In this document: positions 15,245-24,295 of the stretch, one piece after another
Numbering within the stretch: position 1 is the first letter of the stretch
How the letters are laid out: every line of letters begins with the position of its first letter
NCBI GenBank assembly: GCA_014305025.1
Contig: JACRTY010000021.1
Span: 62,001 to 126,000, forward strand
Direction of reading: 5' to 3'
Source: Candidatus Nyctobacter psychrophilus
GTDB lineage: Bacteria; Vulcanimicrobiota; Vulcanimicrobiia; Vulcanimicrobiales; Vulcanimicrobiaceae
Length of the DNA stretch: 64,000 nt
Position numbers and translations under genes: made by a program
Notes under the pieces: generated by a model
The model's input: only the letters and a program-made list of their open reading frames with translations
Database searches by the model: none
What the model was told of the DNA's origin: nothing

Positions 15245-15609
15245 GCTGGGTACGAGCGCTTATTATCACCGCGCTCGTCACGTCCTCCCTGCTGCATGCG
15301 CGCTCCGCGCTCGCGTGCGGTCTGCGGATGTACGGCGCGGTGAGCGATCATTGGGAGATGGGCGACGATGCGAGCCGTGTCGGCGACTTCGCCCTAGCGA
15401 TACACTATTACGAGGATGGACTCCGCATCGCTCACCAATTGCCCGCAATTAGCCCATGGCGCCGCTGCGCCGCCACGATCTCACGGAGCTACGTCGCACT
15501 CGCGCTTCGTCGGCGCGCGTACTTCGACGAACGAGGCCGCTCAACGCGAGCATTGGCGGAGACGCAACGCTTCACGCCCGACTTTCCGCACGATTTCAAC
15601 TGTCCCTGA
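15232..15609 (+). CDS. Small exported protein with TPR-like helices
   Basis: This 125-residue protein starts within the end of the preceding gene. It has a signal peptide (VRALIITALVTSSLLHARSALA) and then a helical domain: DASRVGDFALAIHYYEDGL has the alternation of a tetratricopeptide repeat. It ends with a Pro/Phe-rich DFPHDFNCP. The cysteine after the signal and the one near the end could pair in the periplasm. Function is unknown. Its 3' end overlaps the convergent decarboxylase gene by 14 bp. Confidence 0.55.
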   Translation: MPGLGWVRALIITALVTSSLLHARSALACGLRMYGAVSDHWEMGDDASRVGDFALAIHYYEDGLRIAHQLPAISPWRRCAATISRSYVALALRRRAYFDERGRSTRALAETQRFTPDFPHDFNCP

Positions 15610-17038
15610 ATGCTCGGTCAGCTTGCCGCGCAGCGTTCCGCAAGAGCTTCCACGCGGCGCGGACATCGTCTTCGGTCGTGCGTTCGTTCCCGATTGCCAG
15701 GCGCACGACGAGATGCCCGTGCAGACGGGTCGTCGACAGAAATGCCTCACCGCCGGCATTGACCGCATCCACGATTGCGGCGTTGCGTTCATCACGGCGT
15801 CGCTCGTCGAGGCCGACCGGCGCGTACCGGAAGCAGACGACCGACAACGGATGCGGCGCGACAACCTCCCAATCGAGTTCCGCTTCGACCCACGCGGCAA
15901 ACCGCTGGGCAAGCGCGACGTGGCCGCGCAGCACGTCGCGCATGCCGGCGACGCCGAGTCGGCGTAGCGCGAACCACAGCTTGAGCGCGCGAAAACGCCG
16001 GCCGAGTTGCAAACCGTAATCCATGTAGTTGCGCACGCCGGTTTCCGGCGTCGCGACGTAGTCGGCGGTCAAACTGAACGTGCGCCGCAGCAGCTCGAGG
16101 TCGCGCACGTACAGCACGGAAAGGTCGATCGGGACGAACAACCACTTATGCGGATTCACGACCACCGAATCGGCGCGCTCACACCCATCCAGCAAGTACC
16201 GAAACTCCGGGACGATCGCAGCGGAGCCCGCGTAGGCGGCATCGACGTGCAGCCAAACGCCGTGGCGTTTGGCAACGTCGGCGATGTCGCCGACGGGATC
16301 GCGCGACGTCGTCGAGGTGGTTCCGACCGTGGCCGCGACGCACATCGGCCGCATCCCGCTAGCAATATCCCGCTGCAAACGTTGCGCAAGTGCATCGGGG
16401 CGCATGGCAAATGCATCGTCGACCGGCACGCGGACGACGTTGTCGCGCCCGATGCCGAGCGCAATCGCCGCTTTCTCGATGTGGGAATGCGTCTGGTCGG
16501 TCAGATAGACGCGCAACGGCGGCAGGTCGTCGCGTCCCGCCATGCCGCGCTCGCGGATGCCCAGATCAAGCGATTCACGCGCAGCGGCAAGCGCCGTGAA
16601 GCCGCCGATCGAGGCCGTGTCGTACACGATCCCGTGCAGACCCGCATCGAGCCCAAGCAGATCGCGCAGCCAGCGCAGGACCACTTCTTCCAGTTCGGTC
16701 GCGGCCGGCGACGACCGCCAAACCATTGCATTGACGTCGAGGGCGGCCGCCAGCGCTTCGGCGACGACGGCGACCGGCGTCGCACTGATGGCGAACCAGG
16801 CGAAGAAGCGCGGATGATTCCAATGCGTGATGCCCGGCACGATGAGCCGCTCGAAATCGGCGAAAATCGCCGCGAAACTCTCGCCCTCTTCGGGGGGCGC
16901 TTGCGGCAAAGCTGCGCTGAGTTCGCCGGGACGTGCGCGCGAAAAGACCGGATAACGCTGTGGTTCGCGGTAGTACGCTTCGATCCAACGACCGGCGCGG
17001 GCGAGAGCGTCGACGATCTCATCATCAGCACGGCGCAT
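15596..17038 (-). CDS. PLP-dependent aromatic-L-amino-acid-type decarboxylase
   Basis: This group II decarboxylase has about 480 residues. VNPHKWLF near residue 303 carries the PLP lysine, LHVDAAYAGSAAI holds the Asp that binds the pyridine nitrogen, and THSHIEKAAIALG holds the stacking His. ITHWNHPRFFAWF near residue 70 is the family's substrate-entry motif. Length and motifs match tryptophan/tyrosine/DOPA decarboxylases, which release CO2 from aromatic amino acids to give arylalkylamines. The substrate cannot be fixed from sequence alone; phenylacetaldehyde-synthase activity is also known in this fold. I start at ATG 17038 because the longer frame overlaps the divergent reductase. The divergent aldo-keto reductase and RidA genes suggest linked amine/carbonyl chemistry. 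Confidence 0.85.
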   Translation of the reverse strand: MRRADDEIVDALARAGRWIEAYYREPQRYPVFSRARPGELSAALPQAPPEEGESFAAIFADFERLIVPGITHWNHPRFFAWFAISATPVAVVAEALAAALDVNAMVWRSSPAATELEEVVLRWLRDLLGLDAGLHGIVYDTASIGGFTALAAARESLDLGIRERGMAGRDDLPPLRVYLTDQTHSHIEKAAIALGIGRDNVVRVPVDDAFAMRPDALAQRLQRDIASGMRPMCVAATVGTTSTTSRDPVGDIADVAKRHGVWLHVDAAYAGSAAIVPEFRYLLDGCERADSVVVNPHKWLFVPIDLSVLYVRDLELLRRTFSLTADYVATPETGVRNYMDYGLQLGRRFRALKLWFALRRLGVAGMRDVLRGHVALAQRFAAWVEAELDWEVVAPHPLSVVCFRYAPVGLDERRRDERNAAIVDAVNAGGEAFLSTTRLHGHLVVRLAIGNERTTEDDVRAAWKLLRNAARQADRAFRDS

Positions 17039-17182
17039 ACCATGTCCATCGCAAAGCGGCTGCACGTCTCCGGGAGGCTGCACGTTGCAATGATGGCGAG
17101 CGCAGGCTCCGGCACCCTGCCGCCTGCGCCAGGAACGTTGCGAACCGGAGTTGCCGGCGGCACGGCGAACTCTTGCGACCGC

Positions 17183-18232
17183 ATGAGGTACCGCACGTAT
17201 CCCAAGACCGGCATCGCGGTCAGCGAAGTTGGTTTCGGACTCTGGACCACGGCCACCAACTGGTGGGGCGAAATGTCGGACGAGGCTGCGGTCTCGCTCC
17301 TGCACGAAGCGGCGGACCTCGGCATCACGCTCTTCGACGCCGCCGACACCTATGGGAACGGCCGCAGCGAAGAGCAGCTCGCGAAGGCCTTCGGCGACCG
17401 CCGCTCGAGCGTCGTCTACTCGACCAAGTTCGGCTACGATTTCTACACGTATGCCGGCGAGCGGCGCGGGCAAAACGAGATTCCGCACGATTTCTCGCCG
17501 TCGTTCGTGCGCTATGCGCTCGAGCAGTCGCTACGGCGCCTGCAAACCGATGTGATCGACGTCTATTCGATCCACAATGCGCATCTCTCCGAAATCGAAA
17601 ACGACGAATTGTTTGCGTTGCTTGAAACGTTCGTCACTGAGGGCAAAATCCGCAGTTACGGCGTAGCGCTCGGGCCTGCCATCGGATGGCTCCTCGAAGG
17701 ATGCGAAGCGGCTCGCAAACGCAACGTGACGAACATCCAGATGATCTGGAACATTCTCGAGCCCTTTCCGGGCGACGCGATGATCCGGGCTGCATACGAA
17801 GCGCACAGCGACACGGCCTATCAGATTCGCGTTCCGCATGCAAGCGGGATGTTGGAAGGGCGCTATACCGCCCAGACGACCTTTCCGCCGGGGGATCACC
17901 GCAATCATCGCCCGCGCAGTTGGCTCACGAACGGCGTGAAGAAGATCGAGACGCTGCGCTTTCTGGAAGCCCCTGACCGGACGCTCGGACAAGCCGCGAT
18001 CGCATGGCTACTCGCCGAACCCAAAGTGATGTCCGTGCTGCCGAACATCTACGGTCGCGAGCAGTTGCACGAGTTCGCCGCCGCAAGCGACGGCCGGCAA
18101 CTGTCGACGGCCGACATGGCGCGGATCGCCGAACTGGCACAGACGAACTTCGGCATCGGAGACGAGCCGATGCGGTATAAGGGCACGATGTCGTACGCCG
18201 ATGTCGCGGCCCCCGCCGTCGCGGTCATGTAG
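17183..18232 (+). CDS. Aldo-keto reductase
   Basis: This 349-residue TIM-barrel oxidoreductase belongs to the aldo-keto reductase superfamily, NADPH-dependent in most members. The catalytic tetrad is visible: Asp and Tyr in TLFDAADTYGNG, Lys in VVYSTKFGY and His in DVYSIHNAH. The cofactor-binding segment near residue 260-290 is VMSVLPNIYGREQL. The ATG at 17183 starts MRYRTYPKTGIAVSEVGFG, the standard first strand. It is 4 bp upstream of a ridA-family gene, forming a two-gene unit divergent from the amino acid decarboxylase. It may reduce aldehydes formed from decarboxylase products (inferred). Confidence 0.88.
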   Translation: MRYRTYPKTGIAVSEVGFGLWTTATNWWGEMSDEAAVSLLHEAADLGITLFDAADTYGNGRSEEQLAKAFGDRRSSVVYSTKFGYDFYTYAGERRGQNEIPHDFSPSFVRYALEQSLRRLQTDVIDVYSIHNAHLSEIENDELFALLETFVTEGKIRSYGVALGPAIGWLLEGCEAARKRNVTNIQMIWNILEPFPGDAMIRAAYEAHSDTAYQIRVPHASGMLEGRYTAQTTFPPGDHRNHRPRSWLTNGVKKIETLRFLEAPDRTLGQAAIAWLLAEPKVMSVLPNIYGREQLHEFAAASDGRQLSTADMARIAELAQTNFGIGDEPMRYKGTMSYADVAAPAVAVM

Positions 18233-18235
18233 GCG

Positions 18236-18613
18236 ATGCTCGAAAGCGTGCATTCGGCCGACGCGCCCAAAGCGATCGGCCCGTATAACCAGGCGATCCG
18301 CGCCGGCGACTTCCTGTTCTGCAGCGGACAGATTCCGCTCGATCCCGCAACGGGCGAACTCGTCGCCGGCGACGTCGCCGCTCAGACGCGCCGGGTCATG
18401 GAAAACGTGCGCGCGGTCTTGGCGGCGGCCTCCGCAACCTTTGCCAACGTCGCCAAGACGACGATTTACCTCATCGACATGAACGACTTCGCCGCCGTCA
18501 ACGACGTCTACGGAAGTTACTTCTCCGAATCCCGGCCCGCGCGCTCAACCGTCGCCGTAGCCGCCCTCCCGCGCGGCGCCCGCGTCGAGATCGAAGTCAT
18601 CGCGGAGTTGTAA
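18236..18613 (+). CDS. ridA: RidA-family enamine/imine deaminase
   Basis: This 125-residue YjgF/YER057c/UK114 protein contains AIGPYNQAIRAGDFLFCSGQIPLDP at the start and RSTVAVAALPRGARVEIEVIA at the end. The active-site Arg lies in the RSTVAV segment and the last Glu is conserved. RidA trimers hydrolyse reactive enamines and imines released by PLP enzymes. A position immediately after an aldo-keto reductase and opposite a PLP decarboxylase fits a clean-up role for that reaction. The family also contains members with other substrates. Confidence 0.9.
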   Translation: MLESVHSADAPKAIGPYNQAIRAGDFLFCSGQIPLDPATGELVAGDVAAQTRRVMENVRAVLAAASATFANVAKTTIYLIDMNDFAAVNDVYGSYFSESRPARSTVAVAALPRGARVEIEVIAEL

Positions 18614-18617
18614 CCGG

Positions 18618-19814
18618 TTATTGACCGGCGAGTTGAGCGCGGGCTGCTTGGGCCACGTCGGCTTGGTCGCTGTGGGCGGCTAGACCGTATTCGCGGCGCG
18701 CGAGGTCGCGCTTGTTCTGTTCGGCGTACGTCTCGCCCAACAGGAAATGGAGGCGGCCGTCATCGGGCGCGATGCTTAAGCCCTTGATGTATGCCGCTTC
18801 GGCGAGCGAGTAAAGGTGATGGACGTTGTAATCGTATCCGAGATTGCCGTAGGCGTCGAGTGCGAGCGGCTGAATCGCAAGGGCCTTGAGATAGTTGGCG
18901 ACGGCGGCCTGCCAGTGTCCGTCGATGTCCTCCAGATAACCAAGGTCAATGATCGCCTCAGGGCCGTCGGGGCGTTCACGATTGGCCCGCTCGAATAGGG
19001 GGCGGGAGTCGGCCGCATCATCTCGAGCGATATACGCATCGCCTAGGTTCACGAGGGCCGAGTAGTTGTTGGGCTCAATCTGCAGGCAGCGCTGAAGTTC
19101 ATCGATCGCCGGTCCAACGCGAGCCAAGTCGAGGTAGGCGCTGCCCAATTCCGAGAGTATCGGGCAGGCGCGGGGTTCGAGCGCCAGCGCACGTTCTAAA
19201 TACATGGCGGCGTCTTTGGGGCGGCGCAAGCTGCGGTAGATCGTGCCCAGCGCCCACTGCGCATTGGCGTCGTTCGGACGCTCGTCGGCGTCGCGGCGGA
19301 ACGGGGCAATGAACGCGGCGAGATCGCCGCGACGGCGATGCAGATCGACGAGATACCCGTACGCAGCCGTCTCGGGAAGGCTTTTCTCGAATTCATCGAT
19401 CGCGTCCGCCAAGCGGTCTTCGACGGCATACACGCCGCCCAGGCGGTTGTGCGTCTCGCGGTCACCGGGCAACTGGCGCAAGATGCCGCGATACGTTCGC
19501 TCGGCGGCTGCATAATCGGAGTGACGGTAGTACAGGTCGCCGAGATAACGGGCCGGCGCGACGTCCTTGGGATGCGCGACCACGTAGTCGGCAAGCTGCG
19601 CGATTGCACCGGTGAGATCCCCCGCGGCGACCTGCTTGCGTGCGCGCTCGACCGCAGTCGCACCCTCGGTCGAAACAGTCGCGGCCGGTGTCACGGCGCC
19701 CGCCGCTGAGCCGCGCGCCGCGGCGGCCGTAACGATCCCTGCGCTGACCGCGAGCGAGAGCAGCACCGTCTGCAGCGCCGCTCGGATTTTCGGATGCCGC
19801 CGAATCGCACCCAT
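18618..19814 (-). CDS. Exported tetratricopeptide-repeat protein
   Basis: This 398-residue protein has an N-terminal signal segment (hydrophobic residues 14-35) followed by nine to ten tetratricopeptide repeats from about residue 55 to the end. Clear units include PARYLGDLYYRHSDYAAAERTYRGIL and NNYSALVNLGDAYIARDDA. TPR solenoids bind peptides or partner proteins; without another domain the partner cannot be named. It is convergent with ridA and probably acts in the periplasm. Its 5' side is 70 bp from the fumC stop, so it may be read through from fumC. Confidence 0.75.
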   Translation of the reverse strand: MGAIRRHPKIRAALQTVLLSLAVSAGIVTAAAARGSAAGAVTPAATVSTEGATAVERARKQVAAGDLTGAIAQLADYVVAHPKDVAPARYLGDLYYRHSDYAAAERTYRGILRQLPGDRETHNRLGGVYAVEDRLADAIDEFEKSLPETAAYGYLVDLHRRRGDLAAFIAPFRRDADERPNDANAQWALGTIYRSLRRPKDAAMYLERALALEPRACPILSELGSAYLDLARVGPAIDELQRCLQIEPNNYSALVNLGDAYIARDDAADSRPLFERANRERPDGPEAIIDLGYLEDIDGHWQAAVANYLKALAIQPLALDAYGNLGYDYNVHHLYSLAEAAYIKGLSIAPDDGRLHFLLGETYAEQNKRDLARREYGLAAHSDQADVAQAARAQLAGQ

Positions 19815-19884
19815 GAAGCAGGATTCGCTGGCGCCACGGGCGCGTCCCGCTACGGCGCTGCCGAATTTCTGCCGCGCGGACGCG

Positions 19885-21309
19885 CTAGGCGTGCGTCATG
19901 TCCTTCGGCACGACGAAGCGGTCGAAATCCTCGGGGGCGACGTGACCCAGGCCGACGGCTGCTTCCTTGAGCGTCGAGCGTTCCTTGTGCGCCTTTTTCG
20001 CGATCTCGGCGGCCTTATCGTAGCCGATCTTCGGTGAGAGGGCCGTGACGGTCATGAGCGACTCGTCGAGGTACTTGCCGATGACCTCTTCATTGGCGCT
20101 CAAACCTTCGATGCAATGGATGCGGAACATCGTGCAGGCGTCGCGCAGCAGCGTCGTCGAGTGCAGGAAATTGTAGATCATGACCGGGTTGAAGACGTTG
20201 AGTTCAAAGTTGCCCTGTGACGCGCCGAAGCCGATCGCCGTATCGTTGCCGTAGACTTGCACGACGACCATCGTGACGGCCTCGCACTGCGTGGGATTGA
20301 CCTTGCCCGGCATGATCGAGCTGCCGGGTTCATTTTCAGGCAACGACAACTCGCCGATCCCCGCGCGCGGTCCCGAACCGAGCCAGCGGATGTCGTTGGC
20401 GATCTTCATCAGCGCCGCGCCCAGCTGCTTGAGCGCACCCGAGGCAAACACGAAGTCATCGTGCGAAGCCAGTGCCGCAAATTTGTTCGGATGTGAACGA
20501 AACGGCAGACCGGCCAGTTTGGCCAGTCTTTTCGCGGCGCGCTCGCCGAACTCGGGATGGGCGTTGAGACCGGTGCCGACGGCCGTACCGCCGATCGCTA
20601 GATCGTAGAGGTGGTCGAGCGCCTCTCTGACGGCGACCATCGCGCGGTCGAGTTGACTGACGTAACCGGAGAACTCTTGGCCCAGCGTCAGCGGCGTCGC
20701 GTCTTGGAGATGGGTGCGCCCCACTTTGACGAGATCGTTCCAGCCCTTCGCTTTTCCATCCAAGGCGTCGCGCAGCGCTTCCACGGCGGGCAGCATATCG
20801 ACGACGGCTTCGGCCGCCGCCATGTGCATCGCCGTCGGAAACGTGTCGTTCGAAGACTGCGACATGTTGACGTGGTCGTTGGGATGGACCGGCTTCTTCG
20901 AGCCCATTTCCCCCCCGGCGAGCTCGATCGCTCGGTTCGAAATCACTTCGTTGACGTTCATATTGGTCTGCGTTCCCGAACCCGTCTGCCAGACGCGCAG
21001 CGGAAAGTGGGCGTCGAGTTTGCCTGCGATCACTTCGTCGGCCGCGCGTACGATCAGATCGGTCTTCTCGCGATCGAGCTTTCCCAGATCGTGATTGACG
21101 AGCGCCGCCGCCTTCTTGAGCGTCGCCATCGCCCGGATCACCTGACGCGGCATGATATCGCGCGGCGTGACGCCGTCGCCGATGTCGAAGTTGATGAGCG
21201 AGCGGGCCGCTTGCGCGCCGTAATACCGATCGGCGGGAACTTGAACCGGGCCCATTGAGTCGGTCTCGGTGCGCGTCGCAGCACCGTTGTGCGGAATCGT
21301 CGTTGCCAT
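19885..21309 (-). CDS. fumC: Class II fumarate hydratase
   Basis: This 474-residue member of the fumarase/aspartase superfamily converts fumarate to malate in the TCA cycle. The signature [16 protein letters not shown] is near residue 325. [19 protein letters not shown] and [21 protein letters not shown] form the other two active-site segments. Class II fumarases are oxygen-stable and need no Fe-S cluster. I start at ATG 21309, preceded by GAGAGAAG; upstream in-frame ATGs at 21345 and 21324 are possible. Aspartate ammonia-lyase is the main alternative, but the segments fit FumC best. Confidence 0.92.
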   Translation of the reverse strand: MATTIPHNGAATRTETDSMGPVQVPADRYYGAQAARSLINFDIGDGVTPRDIMPRQVIRAMATLKKAAALVNHDLGKLDREKTDLIVRAADEVIAGKLDAHFPLRVWQTGSGTQTNMNVNEVISNRAIELAGGEMGSKKPVHPNDHVNMSQSSNDTFPTAMHMAAAEAVVDMLPAVEALRDALDGKAKGWNDLVKVGRTHLQDATPLTLGQEFSGYVSQLDRAMVAVREALDHLYDLAIGGTAVGTGLNAHPEFGERAAKRLAKLAGLPFRSHPNKFAALASHDDFVFASGALKQLGAALMKIANDIRWLGSGPRAGIGELSLPENEPGSSIMPGKVNPTQCEAVTMVVVQVYGNDTAIGFGASQGNFELNVFNPVMIYNFLHSTTLLRDACTMFRIHCIEGLSANEEVIGKYLDESLMTVTALSPKIGYDKAAEIAKKAHKERSTLKEAAVGLGHVAPEDFDRFVVPKDMTHA

Positions 21310-21395
21310 GGCTTCTCTCTTCATCCGGGGCGGTTCACAATCCACCCCTCGCCGGCGGAAGGATTCGTCACGTTGATCATTGAGCTCGCAAGACG

Positions 21396-21767
21396 ATGCA
21401 GAACGGCGAACTCACGCTTGCCGAATTCGAACGCGTCGCCGAAGAAGCGCTGGATTCGCTGCCCGCACGGTTCGCCGATTTGGTCGAAAACGTCGTCATC
21501 GCGGTGGAAGAGGAACCAAGCCCGAGTGACCATGGCGTCGTCGACCTTCGCGGGCAAACCGAGTTGCTCGGCATCTATCGCGGGGTGGCGCTCACCGCGC
21601 GAGGTATCGCTGCGCCATTGCTACCCGACCAGATCGCCCTCTTCCGCGGGCCGATTAACCGCGTCTCACGGACGCGGGAGGAGGCCGTGCGGCGGGTTCG
21701 CGACACGGTCATTCATGAACTGGGGCACTATTTCGGGCTCGACGATGAGGCGATGCCGCCGGGGTAA
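21396..21767 (+). CDS. Zincin-type metallopeptidase family protein
   Basis: This 123-residue single-domain protein ends with [16 protein letters not shown], an HExxHxxxxxD zinc-binding motif. It belongs to the small MMP-like zincin family often annotated as a possibly acetylated metallopeptidase. Residues 5-50 contain the conserved [32 protein letters not shown] helix and strand. It carries no signal peptide. The substrate is unknown. It is divergent from fumC; the 86-bp gap holds both promoters. Confidence 0.8.
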   Translation: MQNGELTLAEFERVAEEALDSLPARFADLVENVVIAVEEEPSPSDHGVVDLRGQTELLGIYRGVALTARGIAAPLLPDQIALFRGPINRVSRTREEAVRRVRDTVIHELGHYFGLDDEAMPPG

Positions 21768-21822
21768 GGGCGGAATCATCCCGCTATGGCAACCGCCGCG
21801 CCTTCGAAAGCGTCACAGCAGC

Positions 21823-22287
21823 ATGGACAAGCGTGTCGGCCCCCTCCTGCTCGCCTGCCTTCTCACGACCGGCGCCGCTGCGAGCGCACATACTCTCGAA
21901 CAACCCTCCCCTACTCCGAGTGCAACGGCTTCGGCGGTCCCGGGCGAAGCGTCGCCGACGCCCGCTGCGTCAGTGGATGAACGCGCCTCGGATCGGGCCC
22001 GCGAATGGCTTGGACGCCTACAGCGCGGCAACATCGACCGCTCCCAACTGACGCCTGACTTGAGCGCCGCACTACAAAACGCGACCGTCTCGGGATATGC
22101 CGCGCAAACCGGCAAACTCGGGTCGCCCACGAAGTTCACCTTGCTCGGCAAGCACGCCGTCGAGGGCACGACGACGTGGGTCTTCCGCGTCACCTGGCCG
22201 CAGGGCAGCATGGACTATACCTTCGGCGTCGAGGATGCGACCGGCAAAATCTCGGCGCTCTACCTGAGGCCCGGACCGGCCGGTTGA
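21823..22287 (+). CDS. Small exported protein, unknown
   Basis: This 154-residue protein has a signal peptide (KRVGPLLLACLLTTGAAASAHT), a Pro/Thr/Ser-rich linker (residues 28-52) and a compact domain of about 100 residues. The domain includes ERASDRAREWLGRLQRGNIDRSQL and ends in paired strands TTWVFRVTWPQGSMDYTF. The domain resembles the DUF3887/GW-like one-domain folds used as periplasmic accessory units, but I cannot place it firmly. The KynB-like hydrolase starts on its stop codon (TTGA overlap). Confidence 0.55.
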   Translation: MDKRVGPLLLACLLTTGAAASAHTLEQPSPTPSATASAVPGEASPTPAASVDERASDRAREWLGRLQRGNIDRSQLTPDLSAALQNATVSGYAAQTGKLGSPTKFTLLGKHAVEGTTTWVFRVTWPQGSMDYTFGVEDATGKISALYLRPGPAG

Positions 22288-23126
22288 TCCCGCGCGAGCC
22301 TCCGCTGGTCTACGGCCAGTACACGCAGCGGGAGCTCGACGCGCAATACGATACGAGCCTTCCGGTCGGCGGGATCGTGGAGCCGTATTTCGTTCGCTTT
22401 CGTGAAGCGAGTGCCGAGGCTCGGCAGCGTCTCGCGTTCCGAATGCTGCGCTACGGCGTGCACGAACGCGAGACCGTCGACGTCGTGCCCGCGACCCGGC
22501 CCGGATCGCCACTCTTCCTGTGGGTGCACGGCGGCTACTGGCGGCGCATGAGCAAGGACGATTTCTCATTCGTGGCGGCGCGGGCGGTCGACGCCGGCGC
22601 CGCCGCCGCAATCGTCAACTATCCGCTCGCGCCGGAGGCTTCGCTCGATCGCATCGTCGCCGCGGTGCACGCGGCCTGCGATTCCGTCCTCGCGTGCAGC
22701 GGCGAGCTGCAAGCCGATCCCGCGCGGCTCGTCGCCGGCGGCCATTCCGTCGGCGCACAGCTCGCAGGCATGCTCGCGGTCGATTTCGCACTGCACGCTC
22801 TGTTCTGCCTGAGCGGCCTCTACGATCTCGAACCGATTCGCCGCTCACAGATCAACGAGACCATCGCCATGGACGAATCGAGTGCCTCACGCAATTCGCC
22901 GCTGCACCACCGCCCGCGTGTCCCCGGACGGCTCGTGCTTGCGTGCGGCGGGCGCGAGCAACCGGAGTTTCACCGCCAGCAGCACGAGTACGCCGCAGCT
23001 TGGCGCGAGTGGGGCGGACATGCGCGCGAGGTGCCCGCGCCCCGGCACGATCATTTTTCGATTGTCTTGGACCTCACCGACTCGCACAGCGTTACGTCCC
23101 GAGCACTCATTTCATTGCTAAAGTGA
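22284..23126 (+). CDS. Alpha/beta hydrolase, arylformamidase (KynB)-like
   Basis: This protein of about 280 residues has the esterase/lipase fold: the oxyanion motif HGGYWRRM near residue 78, the nucleophile elbow GGHSVGAQLAG near residue 153, and a late His in PRHDHFSI. HGGYW and GHSxGAQL are the hallmarks of arylformamidase-like hydrolases, which cleave N-formylkynurenine. Related members act on other esters or amides. It begins with TTG overlapping the preceding stop, consistent with translational coupling. A kynureninase-like gene is present at 1638-2789, so a split kynurenine route is possible but unproven. Confidence 0.75.
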   Translation: MIPREPPLVYGQYTQRELDAQYDTSLPVGGIVEPYFVRFREASAEARQRLAFRMLRYGVHERETVDVVPATRPGSPLFLWVHGGYWRRMSKDDFSFVAARAVDAGAAAAIVNYPLAPEASLDRIVAAVHAACDSVLACSGELQADPARLVAGGHSVGAQLAGMLAVDFALHALFCLSGLYDLEPIRRSQINETIAMDESSASRNSPLHHRPRVPGRLVLACGGREQPEFHRQQHEYAAAWREWGGHAREVPAPRHDHFSIVLDLTDSHSVTSRALISLLK

Positions 23127-23175
23127 CGGAGGGACGCGTGGTCCCAAAAGCAGCAAGTCACCCAAACTGAACGCT

Positions 23176-23754
23176 TTAGTCGCGCGGTCCCAGTATTTCA
23201 TTTACGGTGAATTCTATTTCCGGAAATTCCTCGAAAGCGAGACTCTCGCCAGGACGCCGCACTTCGGTGACGGCGTAACCCAGATCGTGAGGCTCGCGAT
23301 GGGCTTCGACGCAGTGTTCGACAAGGTTGACGATCCAGTACTCGCGCACGCCGGCTTTGGCGTACACGCGCAGCTTCGTTCCGCGATCGTAACGCAACGA
23401 CGTGTCGGCGCACTCGACGAGCGCATAGACGTACGTTTGATCGGGTCTTTGGTGCCGATAATAGTCCTCACGCCGTAAAAGGAGCGTGAAGTCAGGCTCC
23501 GGCTCCGATATGGACGAGACCCGAATTGGCCCCTGCGGAAAAACCATCGCCCGGCCCGCTAGCCGCTGCACGATGAGTTCATTGAGCCGCAGGAGGCACG
23601 CAATATGCCGCAGACCCAGCGGCGGCTTCACGACGATCTCGCCTTCGATGAGTTCGACCCGCTCGTCGGGGCCGATGATCCCGACTTCCCCCATTCGTTC
23701 GTATTCCTCGACCGTAATGGGCCGGCGCTGATAATCGATCGCCATATCACTCAT
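23176..23754 (-). CDS. Uma2-family (DUF820) restriction-endonuclease-fold protein
   Basis: This 192-residue protein has the Uma2 pattern: the N-terminal ITVEEYERMGEVGIIGPDERVELIEGEIV, SEPEPDFTLLLR with the catalytic Asp, and ALVECADTSLRYDRGTKLRVYAKAGVREYWIVNL with the Glu and Lys of a PD-(D/E)xK core. Despite the nuclease fold, the family's role is not established; it is expanded in cyanobacteria and other environmental bacteria. It stands alone between a hydrolase gene and a small unknown gene. Confidence 0.85.
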   Translation of the reverse strand: MSDMAIDYQRRPITVEEYERMGEVGIIGPDERVELIEGEIVVKPPLGLRHIACLLRLNELIVQRLAGRAMVFPQGPIRVSSISEPEPDFTLLLRREDYYRHQRPDQTYVYALVECADTSLRYDRGTKLRVYAKAGVREYWIVNLVEHCVEAHREPHDLGYAVTEVRRPGESLAFEEFPEIEFTVNEILGPRD

Positions 23755-23821
23755 CTCAGTATTGCTTCCTGGTGTGACGGCGCCGTTTCCGAGGAGTTGC
23801 GGATTTTTTGACCGCGCTATC

Positions 23822-24271
23822 TCACGACGTCGCTTTGGCTTTAGCTTCGCGGTACTCGCTGATGTGTTCGTACACGTGATCCGGAAATTTCAGGTTCTTG
23901 TAGACGTTCCCCGAATCGGGATCGTCGGGATTCGGGATGATGGGGAAGTCTTGCTGGGCTTGATATTCAAGAATTTTCGGGCGCTTGGGCGGACTATAAT
24001 CAGCTTGCTCCACTTGCGCCACAAGCGCTCGCGCATCGTCTTCGGAGAAGTCGCGGTCTTGCCGTAGTGCAGCGACGACCTCATCGTCGCTGCCGAAGTG
24101 ACGGGCAATCATGGCAAACACCAGGCGGCCGTAGTGGCCGATGTCTTCGCCGCGCCCGAGCGAATCGAGTAGGTGAGCCATCATCGGGTCGGCACGCATA
24201 TCGTCGAACATGCCATAGATGTACGCCGCCGGCGCGCAGGGTTCCGCGCGCGGCAGCGATACTTGACTCAA
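23822..24271 (-). CDS. Hypothetical protein downstream of nuoN
   Basis: This 149-residue soluble protein is of unknown family. Residues 28-90 are helical and acidic (MAHLLDSLGRGEDIGHYGR and the segment around SEDDARALVAQVEQ). The C-terminal third is Pro/Asp-rich (FPIIPNPDDPDSGNVYKNL) and ends in a basic helix. The gene starts 24 bp after the nuoN stop on the same strand, so it is probably the last gene of the complex I transcript. A link to complex I is suggested by position only. Confidence 0.6.
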   Translation of the reverse strand: MSQVSLPRAEPCAPAAYIYGMFDDMRADPMMAHLLDSLGRGEDIGHYGRLVFAMIARHFGSDDEVVAALRQDRDFSEDDARALVAQVEQADYSPPKRPKILEYQAQQDFPIIPNPDDPDSGNVYKNLKFPDHVYEHISEYREAKAKATS

Positions 24272-24295
24272 CCGCTGGGGAAACCACGAATGCGC

